Below, piece by piece: positions 43,243 to 53,037 of a stretch of 64,000 nucleotides of DNA. The stretch is from Lachnospiraceae bacterium (GTDB lineage Bacteria > Bacillota > Clostridia > Lachnospirales > Lachnospiraceae): positions 62,001 through 126,000 of the forward strand of contig SVEQ01000001.1 in assembly GCA_015057325.1 (NCBI GenBank), in the 5' to 3' direction. Made by a program: the position numbers and the translations under genes. Below the pieces are notes generated by a model. The model was not told where the DNA came from. It did no database searches and saw only the letters and a list, made by a program, of their open reading frames with translations. Within the stretch, counting starts at the first letter, position 1, and each line of letters opens with the position of its first letter.

Positions 43243-44406
43243 ATGTCTGAGAAGCTAGCGGAGGTTTATGAACAGTATGAAATGAAAATATCAGATTTAA
43301 AAAAGGGGAGAGGTTCGACCATTTTATGGACTGATGTTGGTATGAGGATTCTTGAACCTTTCCGTGGAAGCATGGTTCGATTAGAGCAGGAGTATGTGTT
43401 AAAGGAACTTCTTAAGGAAAAGGGCATGAACAATCTCGACTACATAATTCCGAACAAAGATGGTCAGCTGCTTACATGCGACAAGTACAGACAGCCCTAT
43501 GTATTGAAAATGCATTATGACGGGGGTGAGTGCAATATGAACGAGCCGGCAGATGTGTCAAGGGCGGTTAAGGCAATGGCTGACTTTCATTTGTATGGTA
43601 AGCAGATTTCAAGAGATTTTGAAGTTAAATGGAATGAGAATTGCAGAAAAAAGGAACAGCGTCGTGTAGAGGAAATCCGTCAGGTTATGGAGGACGGGGA
43701 AGAGATGGAGAGGATATCTTATCTTTATGAGATAAGCAGAAGTGCGCTTGAAAAAGCTCTTTCAAAGGAAGAAAATGCGTCTATGGATATAGATTCTTCG
43801 TTGGAAGATGTTTGCGGAAAGTTTGCAAGACACAACGCGCAGATAAGAAAGATAGGCAGATTTGTCGGCGGCGTTAAAAGAAAAAATGCATTCGAAAATC
43901 TCTATCTTAAGGTATATCCCGATTTTTATGAACAGGGCGTTACATGTGCGCAGATGCTTTGCGAAAAAACAGATACCGTAAAAAAGGTTTCAAAAGCTCA
44001 TTACGGCATTTGTCACGGAAGCTTTAACCAGCACAACGTTATACTTTGTAAAGACCTTACAGCAATAGTTCATTTTGAAAGATTTTCAAGAGGAAATCAA
44101 TTAAATGATTTATACCAGTTTGCAAGAAAGGTTATGGAGAAGAATCATTTTGACTTTGGACTTCTTAGAGTTCTGTTAGAAGAATATGGAAATGTTGTCG
44201 AACTTGATAAGGATGATTATAAGTATTTGTATGTTTTGTTTTCGTATCCTGAAAAATTCTGGAAGATCGCAAACAGTTACTACAATACCAACAAGGCTTT
44301 TTTGTCGCCGAAATTCCTAGAAAAATTAGAGACGGTCATACTTTCGGAGAAGGAGAAGCAGGAGATGCTTGCTAAGCTGAAAAATATTGTGTTTGATAAG
44401 GTTTAA
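43243..44406 (+). CDS. CotS-like spore coat kinase-fold protein
   Basis: The 387-aa product is related to the CotS/CotI/YutH group of spore coat proteins with an aminoglycoside-phosphotransferase-like fold. Markers: TDVGMRILEPFRGSMVRL near the start (nucleotide-lobe strands), YRQPYVLKMHYDGGECNM, the catalytic-loop equivalent ICHGSFNQHNVILCKDL (H-G-x-x-N-x-H-N), and IVHFERFSRGNQLNDLYQFARK where the metal-binding D of kinases is F/E-type. Some family members phosphorylate other coat proteins; activity here is uncertain. AGGGAGGGG precedes the ATG. Presence suggests the organism, or an ancestor, forms spores. Confidence 0.75.
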   Translation: MSEKLAEVYEQYEMKISDLKKGRGSTILWTDVGMRILEPFRGSMVRLEQEYVLKELLKEKGMNNLDYIIPNKDGQLLTCDKYRQPYVLKMHYDGGECNMNEPADVSRAVKAMADFHLYGKQISRDFEVKWNENCRKKEQRRVEEIRQVMEDGEEMERISYLYEISRSALEKALSKEENASMDIDSSLEDVCGKFARHNAQIRKIGRFVGGVKRKNAFENLYLKVYPDFYEQGVTCAQMLCEKTDTVKKVSKAHYGICHGSFNQHNVILCKDLTAIVHFERFSRGNQLNDLYQFARKVMEKNHFDFGLLRVLLEEYGNVVELDKDDYKYLYVLFSYPEKFWKIANSYYNTNKAFLSPKFLEKLETVILSEKEKQEMLAKLKNIVFDKV

Positions 44407-44423
44407 TGGTACAATTAGTTGAA

Positions 44424-44439
44424 AAATGCCCGGGCATTT
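44424..44439. promoter_or_regulatory. Perfect 16-bp palindrome
   Basis: AAATGCCCGGGCATTT lies 17 bases after the CotS-like gene and 24 bases before the PEGA lipoprotein start. It may be a short terminator-like hairpin or an operator. Confidence 0.4.
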
Positions 44440-44463
44440 AATTTAAGGTAATGGAGAGTACTT

Positions 44464-45837
44464 ATGAAGGTTTTTAATAAAAACAGAATAATATATCTTC
44501 TTCCCATACTTTTGATTTTGTCACTGTCGGCATGCGGAAAGAAACCCACGATTCCGACTTATGATGACGAGATTGATCCGGTTGATGAGATAGAAATGTT
44601 TGGAATGGTAAGTGGTATAGATGAGGTCAACGGCAAGATTAGTATTCGTTCGATCGGTTATACCACGGACAAAGAGTTCTCGTTTACGGGGTCTGCTGAT
44701 ATTCAGGACAAGTTTGGCAATTACATTGCCATGGAAAGTGTGCCGCTTGGAGCGATTGTTAATTTGACTTATGACGGCAACAGGGACAAATTGATGTCAC
44801 TTCATCTTACCAAGGATGAAACCGTTGAGAAGTTAGAGGGGATATCCGGTGCGCGAATCGATTATCTTGAAAATACAATCACGATAGGAAGCAAGACTTA
44901 TCAAATGAGTAAGAACACATCGGTCTTTTCCGACAACAAGGAGATTGGACTTGATGAAATCTGTTCTGAGGATCAGCTTAGTGTGTGGCTTTATAACAAC
45001 ATGGTTTGTTCAATTTATGTTGAACTTGGACATGGCTATGTCAAGCTTACCGATTATGCTTCGTATATGGGCGGCATGGTGGAGATAGGCTATGACGTCA
45101 TAGTTCCGGTAACGGAAGACATGTTGCTAACTGTTAGAGAGGGTACATATACGCTTCGCATTTCAAAAGGAAAAGATACCGGAAGCAAGCAGGTGACGGT
45201 TGAGAAGAACAAGGAGCAGACTATATCGCTTGCAGACCTTGTTGTTGAACCTAAGCAGGTGGGGTCAATCTTGTTTAAGATTACGCCTTCGGATGCGGCA
45301 GTCTATATAGACAAAGTCAGAATTAACACAGAGGGTGCCGTAGATATTGTATACGGCAAACACAGAATAGATATCGTCAAGGACGGTTACGACACGATAA
45401 GCGGAACGATAAGTGTCAAGGAAGCGTACAAGATAAAAGAGTTTACAATGAAGAAGACGGACGAGGATAATAACGACAAGAGTTCGTCAAAAAATGATAA
45501 GACTACATCGTCAAGTACAAGAAGCTCTTCAACAACGGAAACTTCGACAGAAACTACGACTGAAAACTCTACAGAAAAAGACGTTAACACGGAAACGGGT
45601 ACTAAAACCAAGCAGAAAGTAACGGTCAAAACACCTGATGGTGCCAGCGTTTACTTTGACGGAGAATATATAGGAATTGCTCCGATTTCCTTTACAAAAG
45701 TAACGGGAAGTCATATAATTACACTTAGCAAAACGGGCTGTTTGTCTAAGAGTTATACGGTAACATTTACTGATGACGGCCAGGACAAAGAACTTACATA
45801 TGATGAGCTTGTAACCATATCAAGCCTTATTGAGTAG
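44464..45837 (+). CDS. PEGA-domain lipoprotein
   Basis: The 457-aa product starts with a lipoprotein signal (LLPILLILSLSACGKK, lipobox L-S-A-C near residue 24), so it is anchored on the outer face of the membrane. Residues ~40-260 form a beta-rich domain without clear family. Two PEGA domains follow: GSILFKITPSDAAVYIDKVR and, after a Ser/Thr-rich linker (residues ~335-380), VTVKTPDGASVYFDGEYIGI. PEGA domains are common in surface proteins of Gram-positive anaerobes. RBS ATGGAGAG precedes ATG 44464. Function is likely envelope-related; no ligand is known. Confidence 0.8.
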   Translation: MKVFNKNRIIYLLPILLILSLSACGKKPTIPTYDDEIDPVDEIEMFGMVSGIDEVNGKISIRSIGYTTDKEFSFTGSADIQDKFGNYIAMESVPLGAIVNLTYDGNRDKLMSLHLTKDETVEKLEGISGARIDYLENTITIGSKTYQMSKNTSVFSDNKEIGLDEICSEDQLSVWLYNNMVCSIYVELGHGYVKLTDYASYMGGMVEIGYDVIVPVTEDMLLTVREGTYTLRISKGKDTGSKQVTVEKNKEQTISLADLVVEPKQVGSILFKITPSDAAVYIDKVRINTEGAVDIVYGKHRIDIVKDGYDTISGTISVKEAYKIKEFTMKKTDEDNNDKSSSKNDKTTSSSTRSSSTTETSTETTTENSTEKDVNTETGTKTKQKVTVKTPDGASVYFDGEYIGIAPISFTKVTGSHIITLSKTGCLSKSYTVTFTDDGQDKELTYDELVTISSLIE

Positions 45838-45901
45838 CAACAATTACATAGTAGTGAAGCGCTCGAATATAATATACTTTGCAATCAGAAAGGAGATTAC
45901 A

Positions 45902-47638
45902 ATGGACTATAAGAAGATTTATGAGGAGTGGATTAGCAATCCGTATTTTGATGAGGATACGAAGAAAGAACTTCAGGCTATAAGCGGTGATGACAAGGAG
46001 ATTAAGGAACGTTTTTCAATGGACCTTGAGTTTGGTACAGCCGGACTTCGTGGTATTATCGGTGCGGGCGTTAACCGCATGAACATATACGTTGTAAGAC
46101 GTGCAACACAAGGACTTGCCAACTACATCAAGAAAATGGGTGGCGAAGAAAAGGGAGTTGTTATCGCATACGATTCAAGAAGAATGTCACCGGAGTTTTC
46201 AGAGGAGGCTGCACTTTGTCTTGCAGCTAACGGAATCAAGGCTTATCGTTTTGAGTCGTTAAGACCTACACCGGAGCTTTCATATGCGGTAAGACATCTT
46301 GGTTGTATTGCCGGAATAAATGTTACGGCAAGTCATAATCCACCGGAGTACAACGGATACAAAGTATATTGGGAGGACGGTGCCCAGATTACACCACCAC
46401 ACGATTCAGGAATTATGTCTGAGGTTAAGGCAATCTCGGATTTATCAACTTGCAAGACTATGAGCAGAGAGGACGCCGAGAAGGCAGGACTTTTTGTTAC
46501 TATCGGTAAGGAAGTTGATGATACATATATAGAAGAACTTAAGAAGCTTGTTCTTCATCAGGATTGCATAGATAAGTATGGCAAAGATTTGAAGATAGTT
46601 TACACACCACTTCATGGAACAGGTAATATTCCTGCAAGACGTGTGCTTAAGGAAATAGGATTTGAGAATGTATATGTTGTTCCTGAACAGGAACTTCCGG
46701 ATGGAGAGTTCCCAACCGTCAGCTATCCAAACCCTGAGGCTGCGGAAGCATTTGAACTCGCATTAAAACTTGCAAAAGAAAAGGATGCAGACCTTGTACT
46801 TGCAACCGACCCTGATGCAGACAGACTTGGTGTGTACGTTAAGGATAGCAAGAGTGGAGAATATATAACTCTTACAGGTAACATGTCAGGTTGTCTTCTT
46901 GCTGAATATGAGATTAGCCAGAAGAAAGCTATCGAAGGATCACTTCCTGCAGATGGTGCGCTTATTAAGACTATTGTTACTTCTAACCTTGCAGATGAGA
47001 TTGCAAAGGGATATGACATAAGACTTATCGAAGTGCTTACAGGATTTAAGTACATCGGTCAGCAGATTCTTGGTTTTGAGCAGAGCGGCAAGGGTACATA
47101 TCTTTTCGGTTTTGAGGAGAGTTACGGATGTCTTATCGGAACACATGCAAGAGACAAAGATGCGATTGTTGCTACAATGGCACTTTGTGAGGCTGCTGCC
47201 TACTATAAGAGCCAGGGCAAGACATTGTGGGATGCAATGCTTGACATGTACAATAAGTACGGCTTCTACCTTGATGCTATACAGTCAGTAGGATTCAAGG
47301 GATTAGAGGGACTTGAGAAGATTCAGTCCATAATGAATACATTAAGAAATGAACCACCTGTTAAGATTGGTAAGTATGAAGTGCTTTCAGCAAGAGATTA
47401 CAAGGCAGACACAATTAAAGATCTCAAAACAGGCGAGACCACAACAACCGGACTTCCATCGTCAAATGTTCTTTATTACGACATGAACGATGGCGCATGG
47501 CTTTGCGTTCGTCCTTCGGGAACAGAGCCAAAAGTTAAGTTCTACTATGGTGTTAAGGGAAGCTCGTTAGAGGATGCAAAAGCACTTTCTGAAGAGCTTG
47601 GCAAAGAAGTGTTAGCAATGATAGACAAAATGGTATAA
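45902..47638 (+). CDS. pgcA: Phosphoglucomutase/phosphomannomutase (alpha-D-phosphohexomutase family)
   Basis: The 578-aa product interconverts hexose 1- and 6-phosphates. It has EFGTAGLRGIIGAGVNRMN, the phospho-serine loop NVTASHNPPEYNGYKVYWED (Ser144), the metal loop TDPDADRLGVYV, sugar loop FGFEESYG, and the phosphate-binding loop RPSGTEPKVKFYY near the end. Length fits the long PgcA-like type of Firmicutes, which makes glucose 1-phosphate for polysaccharide and envelope glycolipid synthesis. ATG 45902 follows AGAAAGGAG; the frame is open 72 bases earlier without a ribosome site. The gene has its own terminator. Confidence 0.93.
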   Translation: MDYKKIYEEWISNPYFDEDTKKELQAISGDDKEIKERFSMDLEFGTAGLRGIIGAGVNRMNIYVVRRATQGLANYIKKMGGEEKGVVIAYDSRRMSPEFSEEAALCLAANGIKAYRFESLRPTPELSYAVRHLGCIAGINVTASHNPPEYNGYKVYWEDGAQITPPHDSGIMSEVKAISDLSTCKTMSREDAEKAGLFVTIGKEVDDTYIEELKKLVLHQDCIDKYGKDLKIVYTPLHGTGNIPARRVLKEIGFENVYVVPEQELPDGEFPTVSYPNPEAAEAFELALKLAKEKDADLVLATDPDADRLGVYVKDSKSGEYITLTGNMSGCLLAEYEISQKKAIEGSLPADGALIKTIVTSNLADEIAKGYDIRLIEVLTGFKYIGQQILGFEQSGKGTYLFGFEESYGCLIGTHARDKDAIVATMALCEAAAYYKSQGKTLWDAMLDMYNKYGFYLDAIQSVGFKGLEGLEKIQSIMNTLRNEPPVKIGKYEVLSARDYKADTIKDLKTGETTTTGLPSSNVLYYDMNDGAWLCVRPSGTEPKVKFYYGVKGSSLEDAKALSEELGKEVLAMIDKMV

Positions 47639-47659
47639 CAATATATAGCTTTTAATAGT

Positions 47660-47694
47660 AAAAATGCCCACCAATTTTCTTGGCGGGCATTTTG
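47660..47694 (+). terminator. Rho-independent terminator after pgcA
   Basis: AAAATGCCC...CC pairs with GG...GGGCATTTT, followed by T residues. Confidence 0.88.
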
Positions 47695-47844
47695 CTATAT
47701 AATAATTGCACAAAAGAATTTTTAAACAGAACATTAAAATATCAAAATATACATTAAAAAGACAAAGTGGCTTGCGCATATATATTATATTGGTCTCACA
47801 ACAAAGAGAAAAATGTAATGTGTTTGCATGGAAAGGAGGAAGTT

Positions 47845-48867
47845 ATGAAACTGGAGAGAGGGGTCAATCTTGGAGGTTATTTATCACAATGTGAGCATAG
47901 CAGAAAGCATTATGAGGAGTTTATCAACAGATCAGACATCGAGAAGATTTCAACATGGGGTTTCGATCATGTAAGACTGCCAATCGATTACGAAGTATTA
48001 GAGCAGGAAGACGGAACACCTATTGAAGAGGGATATGCCATTGTAGAGCGCGCGGTTAAATGGTGTGAAGAATTCGGTCTCTCGATCGTGTTAGACCTTC
48101 ATAAGGCATTCGGCTATGATTTCAATGATGCCGGAGACGCAGAAAAGAACAATTTGTTCCAAAGCGAAGAACTTCAGGCTAGATTTGTTAATCTCTGGGA
48201 CAAGATATCCTCTCGTTTTTGCGGGTACGACAACGTTTCATTTGAATTATTAAATGAAGTTGTCGAGGAAAATAATGCCGAAGCATGGAACAAGCTTATT
48301 GCACAGACGGTTAAGGCAATAAGAAGCAATGCCCCTGATTCATATATCATTTACGGCGGCATTCAGTGGAATAGTGCTAAGACTCTTAAGCTTCTTGAGA
48401 AGCCTAATGATGATAAGATTATTTTCACCTTCCATTTCTACGAGCCACTTTTGTTCACACACCAGAAAGCTTATTGGGTTCCTACCATGGATCCTGCTTG
48501 GAATATAGAATATCCGGGAGATATTGATGACTATATCGCCAAGTCGAAGATAATCGGAGACCAGGGTAAAGCTGTAGTTGAGTGTGGTTTGGACAAAATA
48601 GGAGTTCAGCTTATTGATGACCTTGTTCAGGATGCGATAAATGCTGCAAAGAATGCAGGCGTAGGTCTGTATTGTGGAGAGTTCGGTGTTATTGACAGAG
48701 CGCCCGTTGAGGATACTAAAAGATGGTTTGACGACGTTAACGAAGTATTCTCTAAGTATGGGATTAGATTCTGTATCTGGAACTACAAGGAGAAAGACTT
48801 TGGTTTAGCTGGTTCACATTATGATAGTGTCCGTGATGAATTGTTAAACATCTGGAATAAGAAGTAA
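47845..48867 (+). CDS. GH5 family glycoside hydrolase, cytoplasmic
   Basis: The 340-aa product has no signal peptide. GH5 features: GVNLGGYLSQ at strand 1, FDHVRLPIDYEVLE, ELLNEVVEE with the acid/base E138, IIYGGIQWNSAKT, FTFHFYEPLLFTHQKAYW, and YCGEFGVIDR with the nucleophile E279. The likely substrates are short beta-glucan oligosaccharides imported into the cell; the histidine- and aromatic-rich loops fit exo- or oligosaccharide-acting enzymes. ATG 47845 follows AAAGGAGGAAG. The next gene encodes a secreted GH16 enzyme, so the pair may cut beta-glucan outside and inside the cell. Confidence 0.85.
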   Translation: MKLERGVNLGGYLSQCEHSRKHYEEFINRSDIEKISTWGFDHVRLPIDYEVLEQEDGTPIEEGYAIVERAVKWCEEFGLSIVLDLHKAFGYDFNDAGDAEKNNLFQSEELQARFVNLWDKISSRFCGYDNVSFELLNEVVEENNAEAWNKLIAQTVKAIRSNAPDSYIIYGGIQWNSAKTLKLLEKPNDDKIIFTFHFYEPLLFTHQKAYWVPTMDPAWNIEYPGDIDDYIAKSKIIGDQGKAVVECGLDKIGVQLIDDLVQDAINAAKNAGVGLYCGEFGVIDRAPVEDTKRWFDDVNEVFSKYGIRFCIWNYKEKDFGLAGSHYDSVRDELLNIWNKK

Positions 48868-48904
48868 TGTTAACTAGAGTTAAGATTATATCCTTATTCC
48901 AGTA

Positions 48905-48928
48905 ATATCTACATTTTGGTGTAGATAT
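48905..48928 (+). promoter_or_regulatory. Hairpin just ahead of the GH16 gene RBS
   Basis: ATATCTACA pairs perfectly with TGTAGATAT over a 6-base loop, 5 bases before GGAAAGGA. There is no T run, so it is less like a terminator and more like a leader structure. Confidence 0.4.
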
Positions 48929-48950
48929 AATTCGGAAAGGATGAATCAAA

Positions 48951-51900
48951 ATGACTAGAAATAGATTAATCGGTAAAAAGATTTGTGCTGTTGTATTGTC
49001 GGCGTCGCTTGCTATGGGTGTATTTGCACCTTCTATTGATGCACAGGCAGCGGCTAAAATAAAGTCAGTTAAAGTTACCAATGTTGCCGGAAAAAAATTG
49101 GTATTGAAAAAGGGCAAAAAATTTAAAATTAAAACTAAGGTAATTGCTGTGGGTAAGGTTGATAAGACACTTACCTATAAGAGTAGTAATAAAAAGATTG
49201 CAAGTGTAAGCAAAAAAGGTGTTATCAAAGCTAAGAAGAATGGAACAGCTACTATTACAGTAAAGAGTGTTGCTAAAAAGAACAAAAAATGTTCATTCGT
49301 AGTTCAGGTAGGAACACCTGTTAAATCGATTACGCTTGATAAGACAGAGTTGAACGGTAAAGTCGGCGATGTGTTGACTATAACAGCTACAGTTAATCCA
49401 AATAAAGCAAGTTATAAGGACTTGTCTTATGAAAGTAGCGATGAAAAGATAGTAACTGTGGATTCAAAGGGAAATGTTACTTGCGTAGCAGAGGGAACAG
49501 CAAAAGTTAACGTTCGTGCTCTTGATGGAAGTGGCAAGAAAGCTACTTGTACGGTGACTGTTGCAGCAGCTCCTGCACAGAATCCTACAGTTAATCCTGA
49601 ACCGACAAATCCTAAAAAGGATGAGCCTAAAAAGGAAGAACCCAAAAAAGAAGATCCTAAGCAGGAGGAACAGCAAAAAGATTTATCTTATGAGGGTTAT
49701 ACAGAGAAATGGCACGACGATTTTGATGGCGATGAATTAAACAGAGATGATTGGAATGTTGAACTTCACCCGGCAAGATGGGTAAATGATGAGTGGCAGC
49801 AGTATGTTGATTCAGATGATAATATATATGTGAAAAACGGCAAACTCTACCTTGTTCCGATTAAGAGTGGTGAGGGAGAGGATGCGACCTATACATCAGG
49901 AAGAGTTAACACTCAAGGAAAACATGACTATACATATGGTATGTTTGAGGCAAGAGTTAAAGTTCCTGCTGGCAAGGGTTATCTTCCTGCATTTTGGATG
50001 ATGCCTACAGATGAGAATTTGTACGGACAATGGCCAAGATGTGGTGAGATAGATGCCATGGAAATATGGAGTCAGGAAAACAATAAAGTATATGGAACAA
50101 TTCATTATGGTAATCCACAGGCTGAAAGCCAGGGAACTTATACGCTTTCAGAAGGAAACTTCACTGATGAGTTCCATACATTCACTTGTGAATGGGAGCC
50201 GGGAAAAATCACATGGTATGTAGATGGAATCAAATACCACGAAGAAAGTGATTGGTATTCTGCAACAGAGGGTCAGGGAACTGTTTCTTATCCGGCACCG
50301 TTTGACCAGCCATATTACATGATACTTAATCTTGCAGTTGGTAATGAGTGGGCAGGTCGTCCTGATGAGAATACTCGTTACGGAGAAGAAAATGCATTAG
50401 TTGTTGATTATGTTAAGGTATATCAGAAAGACAGCTATGATGAGAATGTTACACGACCTGTAAAAGAGGTTGTTTTAAGAGACCCTGATACAAATGGAAA
50501 TTATATCAACAATGGTGATTTTGCAACAGTTGAAGATTTGACAGACAATGCTGATTGGAAGTTCCTTACTGCAAACGGAGGAGAAGCAACAGCAGCGATA
50601 GCTGACGGAAAAATCGAGATTGATACTACTAATGCAGGTACAGTTGATTACAGTGTTCAGCTTGTTCAAGCCGGTTTACCGTTTGAAAAGGGTGCAAAGT
50701 ATAAGGTTACATTTGATGCTTATGCGGACGAGGCAAGAACAATGGGCGTTGCAGTAAAAGCCCCTGATCGCGGTTACATGGAATACATGAAATCGACAAC
50801 GGTTTCACTTGGAACTACACCGGATACATATACATATGAATTCACAATGAAGTCTGATTCGGATGCAAACGGAAGACTTGAGTATAATATGGGAGCTGCA
50901 GGTTCAACAGCAGCAATTCATATAAATAATGTTAAAGTTGAAAAAACTGCTAATTATGATCCTACACAGCCGGAAGTTAAAGAAGTACTCGCTGACGGAA
51001 ATAGCGTATACAATGGTGCTTTCCGTGAGGGCACAGGACGTATGGGCTACTGGGATGTTGAAGTTGCAGATGATGTTGAGGCAACAACAGGCGTAGAAAA
51101 GAAGGGTACAGATACAAAATTCAAAGCTGTAGTAGGCGAATCTGATTTAGAAGATGTAAAATTGGTACAGAAGCAGATAGCATTAGAGGGCGGAATTGAG
51201 TATGCCGTAAGTTTTGATGCAGCGTCAAGTGTTGCAAAAGAAATTAAAGTACTTATTGATGGTAAAGAATTGGCTGTAAACGTAGCTGCTTACGATGATG
51301 AGGTATCACTTACTCATTATATGGCAACATTTACGTCAGGAGATACTACAGAATTTTCTGATATAAAATTCTTACTCGGTGGTGCGGGTATAGTATATCT
51401 AGACAATGTAAGAGTTGAAGAGAATAAACTTATTAAGAATGGTTCGTTTGATGCCGGTACAACAGGCTACGAGTTCTATACAGACTCCACGGCATCTGCA
51501 AATTTTGTAGTTGATTCGTTGTCTGAGAAAAATGCGGCTGATATCACGGTAAATAAAACAGCTGATGAAGATTACAAGATCCAGCTTAAGCAGAATAATG
51601 TTAAGCTTGTTAAGGATAAGTGGTATAAACTTGTATTTAAGGCAAAATCATCAAGAACAAGAAAAATAAGAGTAATTATGCAGGGCGGAGAAAGCCGCGG
51701 ATGGCCTGTATACTCAAATGACAATATTGTTTCACTTACAGCAGGCAAAGACTATATTACATATACAGATGTGTTTAAGATGAGTGCGAACACAGACGAG
51801 GCTGCATTTTTAAGTATTTGCCTTGGTAAGGTTGGCGAAGTAATTAATGAACAGCACAGAGTTTGTATTGATGATATAAGTCTTGAAGAGATTGATGCAC

Positions 51901-52829
51901 TTCCTGAAGCAAATACGAATATTTTGGTAGCACCAGCTGTTGAAAATGGTAGTGTAAATAACTGGACATCATATGTTGATGGAGCTGCTTCGGCAACCGT
52001 TGCGGGTGTTGAAGGTGGTGTGAAATATACTATTACAAACGCAGGTACAGCAGAGTGGAATATCCATATGAAGCAGGGTGTATTGTTAAAGTCCGGAAAG
52101 ACATATTCTCTTACTTATGATGTTGAATCAACTGTTGACAGAAAAATTCAGGGAATAGTCCAGGATAATGCAGATAGCGGAACTGCTTACAATGGTTGGG
52201 AAAATGCAACAGTAAGTCTTGAAGCAAACACGAAAAAATCTGTATCACAGACATTTGTAATGCCTCATGCGGCAGATGCATCATTTACATTGTCATTAGG
52301 TAATTCTTCAAATACAACATATGATGCGCACAGTGTTACAATAACCAATGTTGTTCTTAAAGAGATTATTCCTGATAACTTGCTTACAAATGCTGATTTT
52401 GCAGGAAATAGCACAGCCGGATGGGGAGTAAATGTAAGTGCTCCTAATACATACAGTGTTGCAAATGGTGAAATAACAATCGTCATTTCTGATGTAGGGG
52501 AAAACGATTGGGACGTTAAACTTGCTAAAGATGGTATAACACTTGAAGCAGGTGTAGAATATCAAGTATCATTTGATATTGTTTCGACAGAATCCAGAAG
52601 TATAAAGGCATGTATGATGAGTGCGGATTACTCAAAGTGGTATGGCGGATATGGAGACAATCCACCTTATGCACTTACAGCCAATGAAAAAGCAACGGTT
52701 ACATATACCGTATTTGCAGAAGATGGTGATGATACTGCTAATTTTGGAATATCTATGGGTAAAATAGCAGGGTATAACACACCGGGGTCAACAATTACAA
52801 TATCAAACCTCAAACTTGTTAAGAAATAA
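48951..52829 (+). CDS. Secreted GH16 laminarinase-like enzyme with Big2 and CBM modules (1292 aa)
   Basis: A signal peptide ends near AQAAA (residue ~30). Residues 30-210 are two Big2-like domains (YKSSNKKIASVSKKGVIKAK; YESSDEKIVTVDSKGNVTCV), then a P/K/E linker. Residues ~245-500 are the GH16 catalytic domain: WHDDFDGDELNRDDWNVELH, GEIDAMEIW with nucleophile E366 and acid/base E371, and NLAVGNEWAG. The form E-I-D-x-x-E matches endo-beta-1,3(4)-glucanases. Residues ~510-1290 hold about five CBM4/9-like beta-sandwich modules (NGDFATVEDLTDNADWKF, NGAFREGTGRMGYWDVEV, NGSFDAGTTGYEFYTDST, NADFAGNSTAGWGVNVSA). No sortase signal, so it is probably released or held by its carbohydrate-binding modules. 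Confidence 0.9.
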   Translation: MTRNRLIGKKICAVVLSASLAMGVFAPSIDAQAAAKIKSVKVTNVAGKKLVLKKGKKFKIKTKVIAVGKVDKTLTYKSSNKKIASVSKKGVIKAKKNGTATITVKSVAKKNKKCSFVVQVGTPVKSITLDKTELNGKVGDVLTITATVNPNKASYKDLSYESSDEKIVTVDSKGNVTCVAEGTAKVNVRALDGSGKKATCTVTVAAAPAQNPTVNPEPTNPKKDEPKKEEPKKEDPKQEEQQKDLSYEGYTEKWHDDFDGDELNRDDWNVELHPARWVNDEWQQYVDSDDNIYVKNGKLYLVPIKSGEGEDATYTSGRVNTQGKHDYTYGMFEARVKVPAGKGYLPAFWMMPTDENLYGQWPRCGEIDAMEIWSQENNKVYGTIHYGNPQAESQGTYTLSEGNFTDEFHTFTCEWEPGKITWYVDGIKYHEESDWYSATEGQGTVSYPAPFDQPYYMILNLAVGNEWAGRPDENTRYGEENALVVDYVKVYQKDSYDENVTRPVKEVVLRDPDTNGNYINNGDFATVEDLTDNADWKFLTANGGEATAAIADGKIEIDTTNAGTVDYSVQLVQAGLPFEKGAKYKVTFDAYADEARTMGVAVKAPDRGYMEYMKSTTVSLGTTPDTYTYEFTMKSDSDANGRLEYNMGAAGSTAAIHINNVKVEKTANYDPTQPEVKEVLADGNSVYNGAFREGTGRMGYWDVEVADDVEATTGVEKKGTDTKFKAVVGESDLEDVKLVQKQIALEGGIEYAVSFDAASSVAKEIKVLIDGKELAVNVAAYDDEVSLTHYMATFTSGDTTEFSDIKFLLGGAGIVYLDNVRVEENKLIKNGSFDAGTTGYEFYTDSTASANFVVDSLSEKNAADITVNKTADEDYKIQLKQNNVKLVKDKWYKLVFKAKSSRTRKIRVIMQGGESRGWPVYSNDNIVSLTAGKDYITYTDVFKMSANTDEAAFLSICLGKVGEVINEQHRVCIDDISLEEIDALPEANTNILVAPAVENGSVNNWTSYVDGAASATVAGVEGGVKYTITNAGTAEWNIHMKQGVLLKSGKTYSLTYDVESTVDRKIQGIVQDNADSGTAYNGWENATVSLEANTKKSVSQTFVMPHAADASFTLSLGNSSNTTYDAHSVTITNVVLKEIIPDNLLTNADFAGNSTAGWGVNVSAPNTYSVANGEITIVISDVGENDWDVKLAKDGITLEAGVEYQVSFDIVSTESRSIKACMMSADYSKWYGGYGDNPPYALTANEKATVTYTVFAEDGDDTANFGISMGKIAGYNTPGSTITISNLKLVKK

Positions 52830-52861
52830 CATTTTCTTAGTTTCATATATATCCCCCTCCC

Positions 52862-52898
52862 GAGTGGCGGCAGTCCCGACTGTCGTCACTCTTTTTTT
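52862..52898 (+). terminator. Rho-independent terminator after the GH16 gene
   Basis: GAGTGGCGGCAGTC pairs with GACTGTCGTCACTC through a short loop, followed by TTTTTTT. Confidence 0.9.
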
Positions 52899-53037
52899 CT
52901 AAATTTTTTCAATGCAATATTTCAGATAATAGTGTATAATTGACGATATATATTAATGAGACTTTTTGTCGTACAGTTATATGAAAGGGAATTTGTGTAA
53001 CGGGAAACTAAGATGTATTTGAAGGAGGACTATGCTT

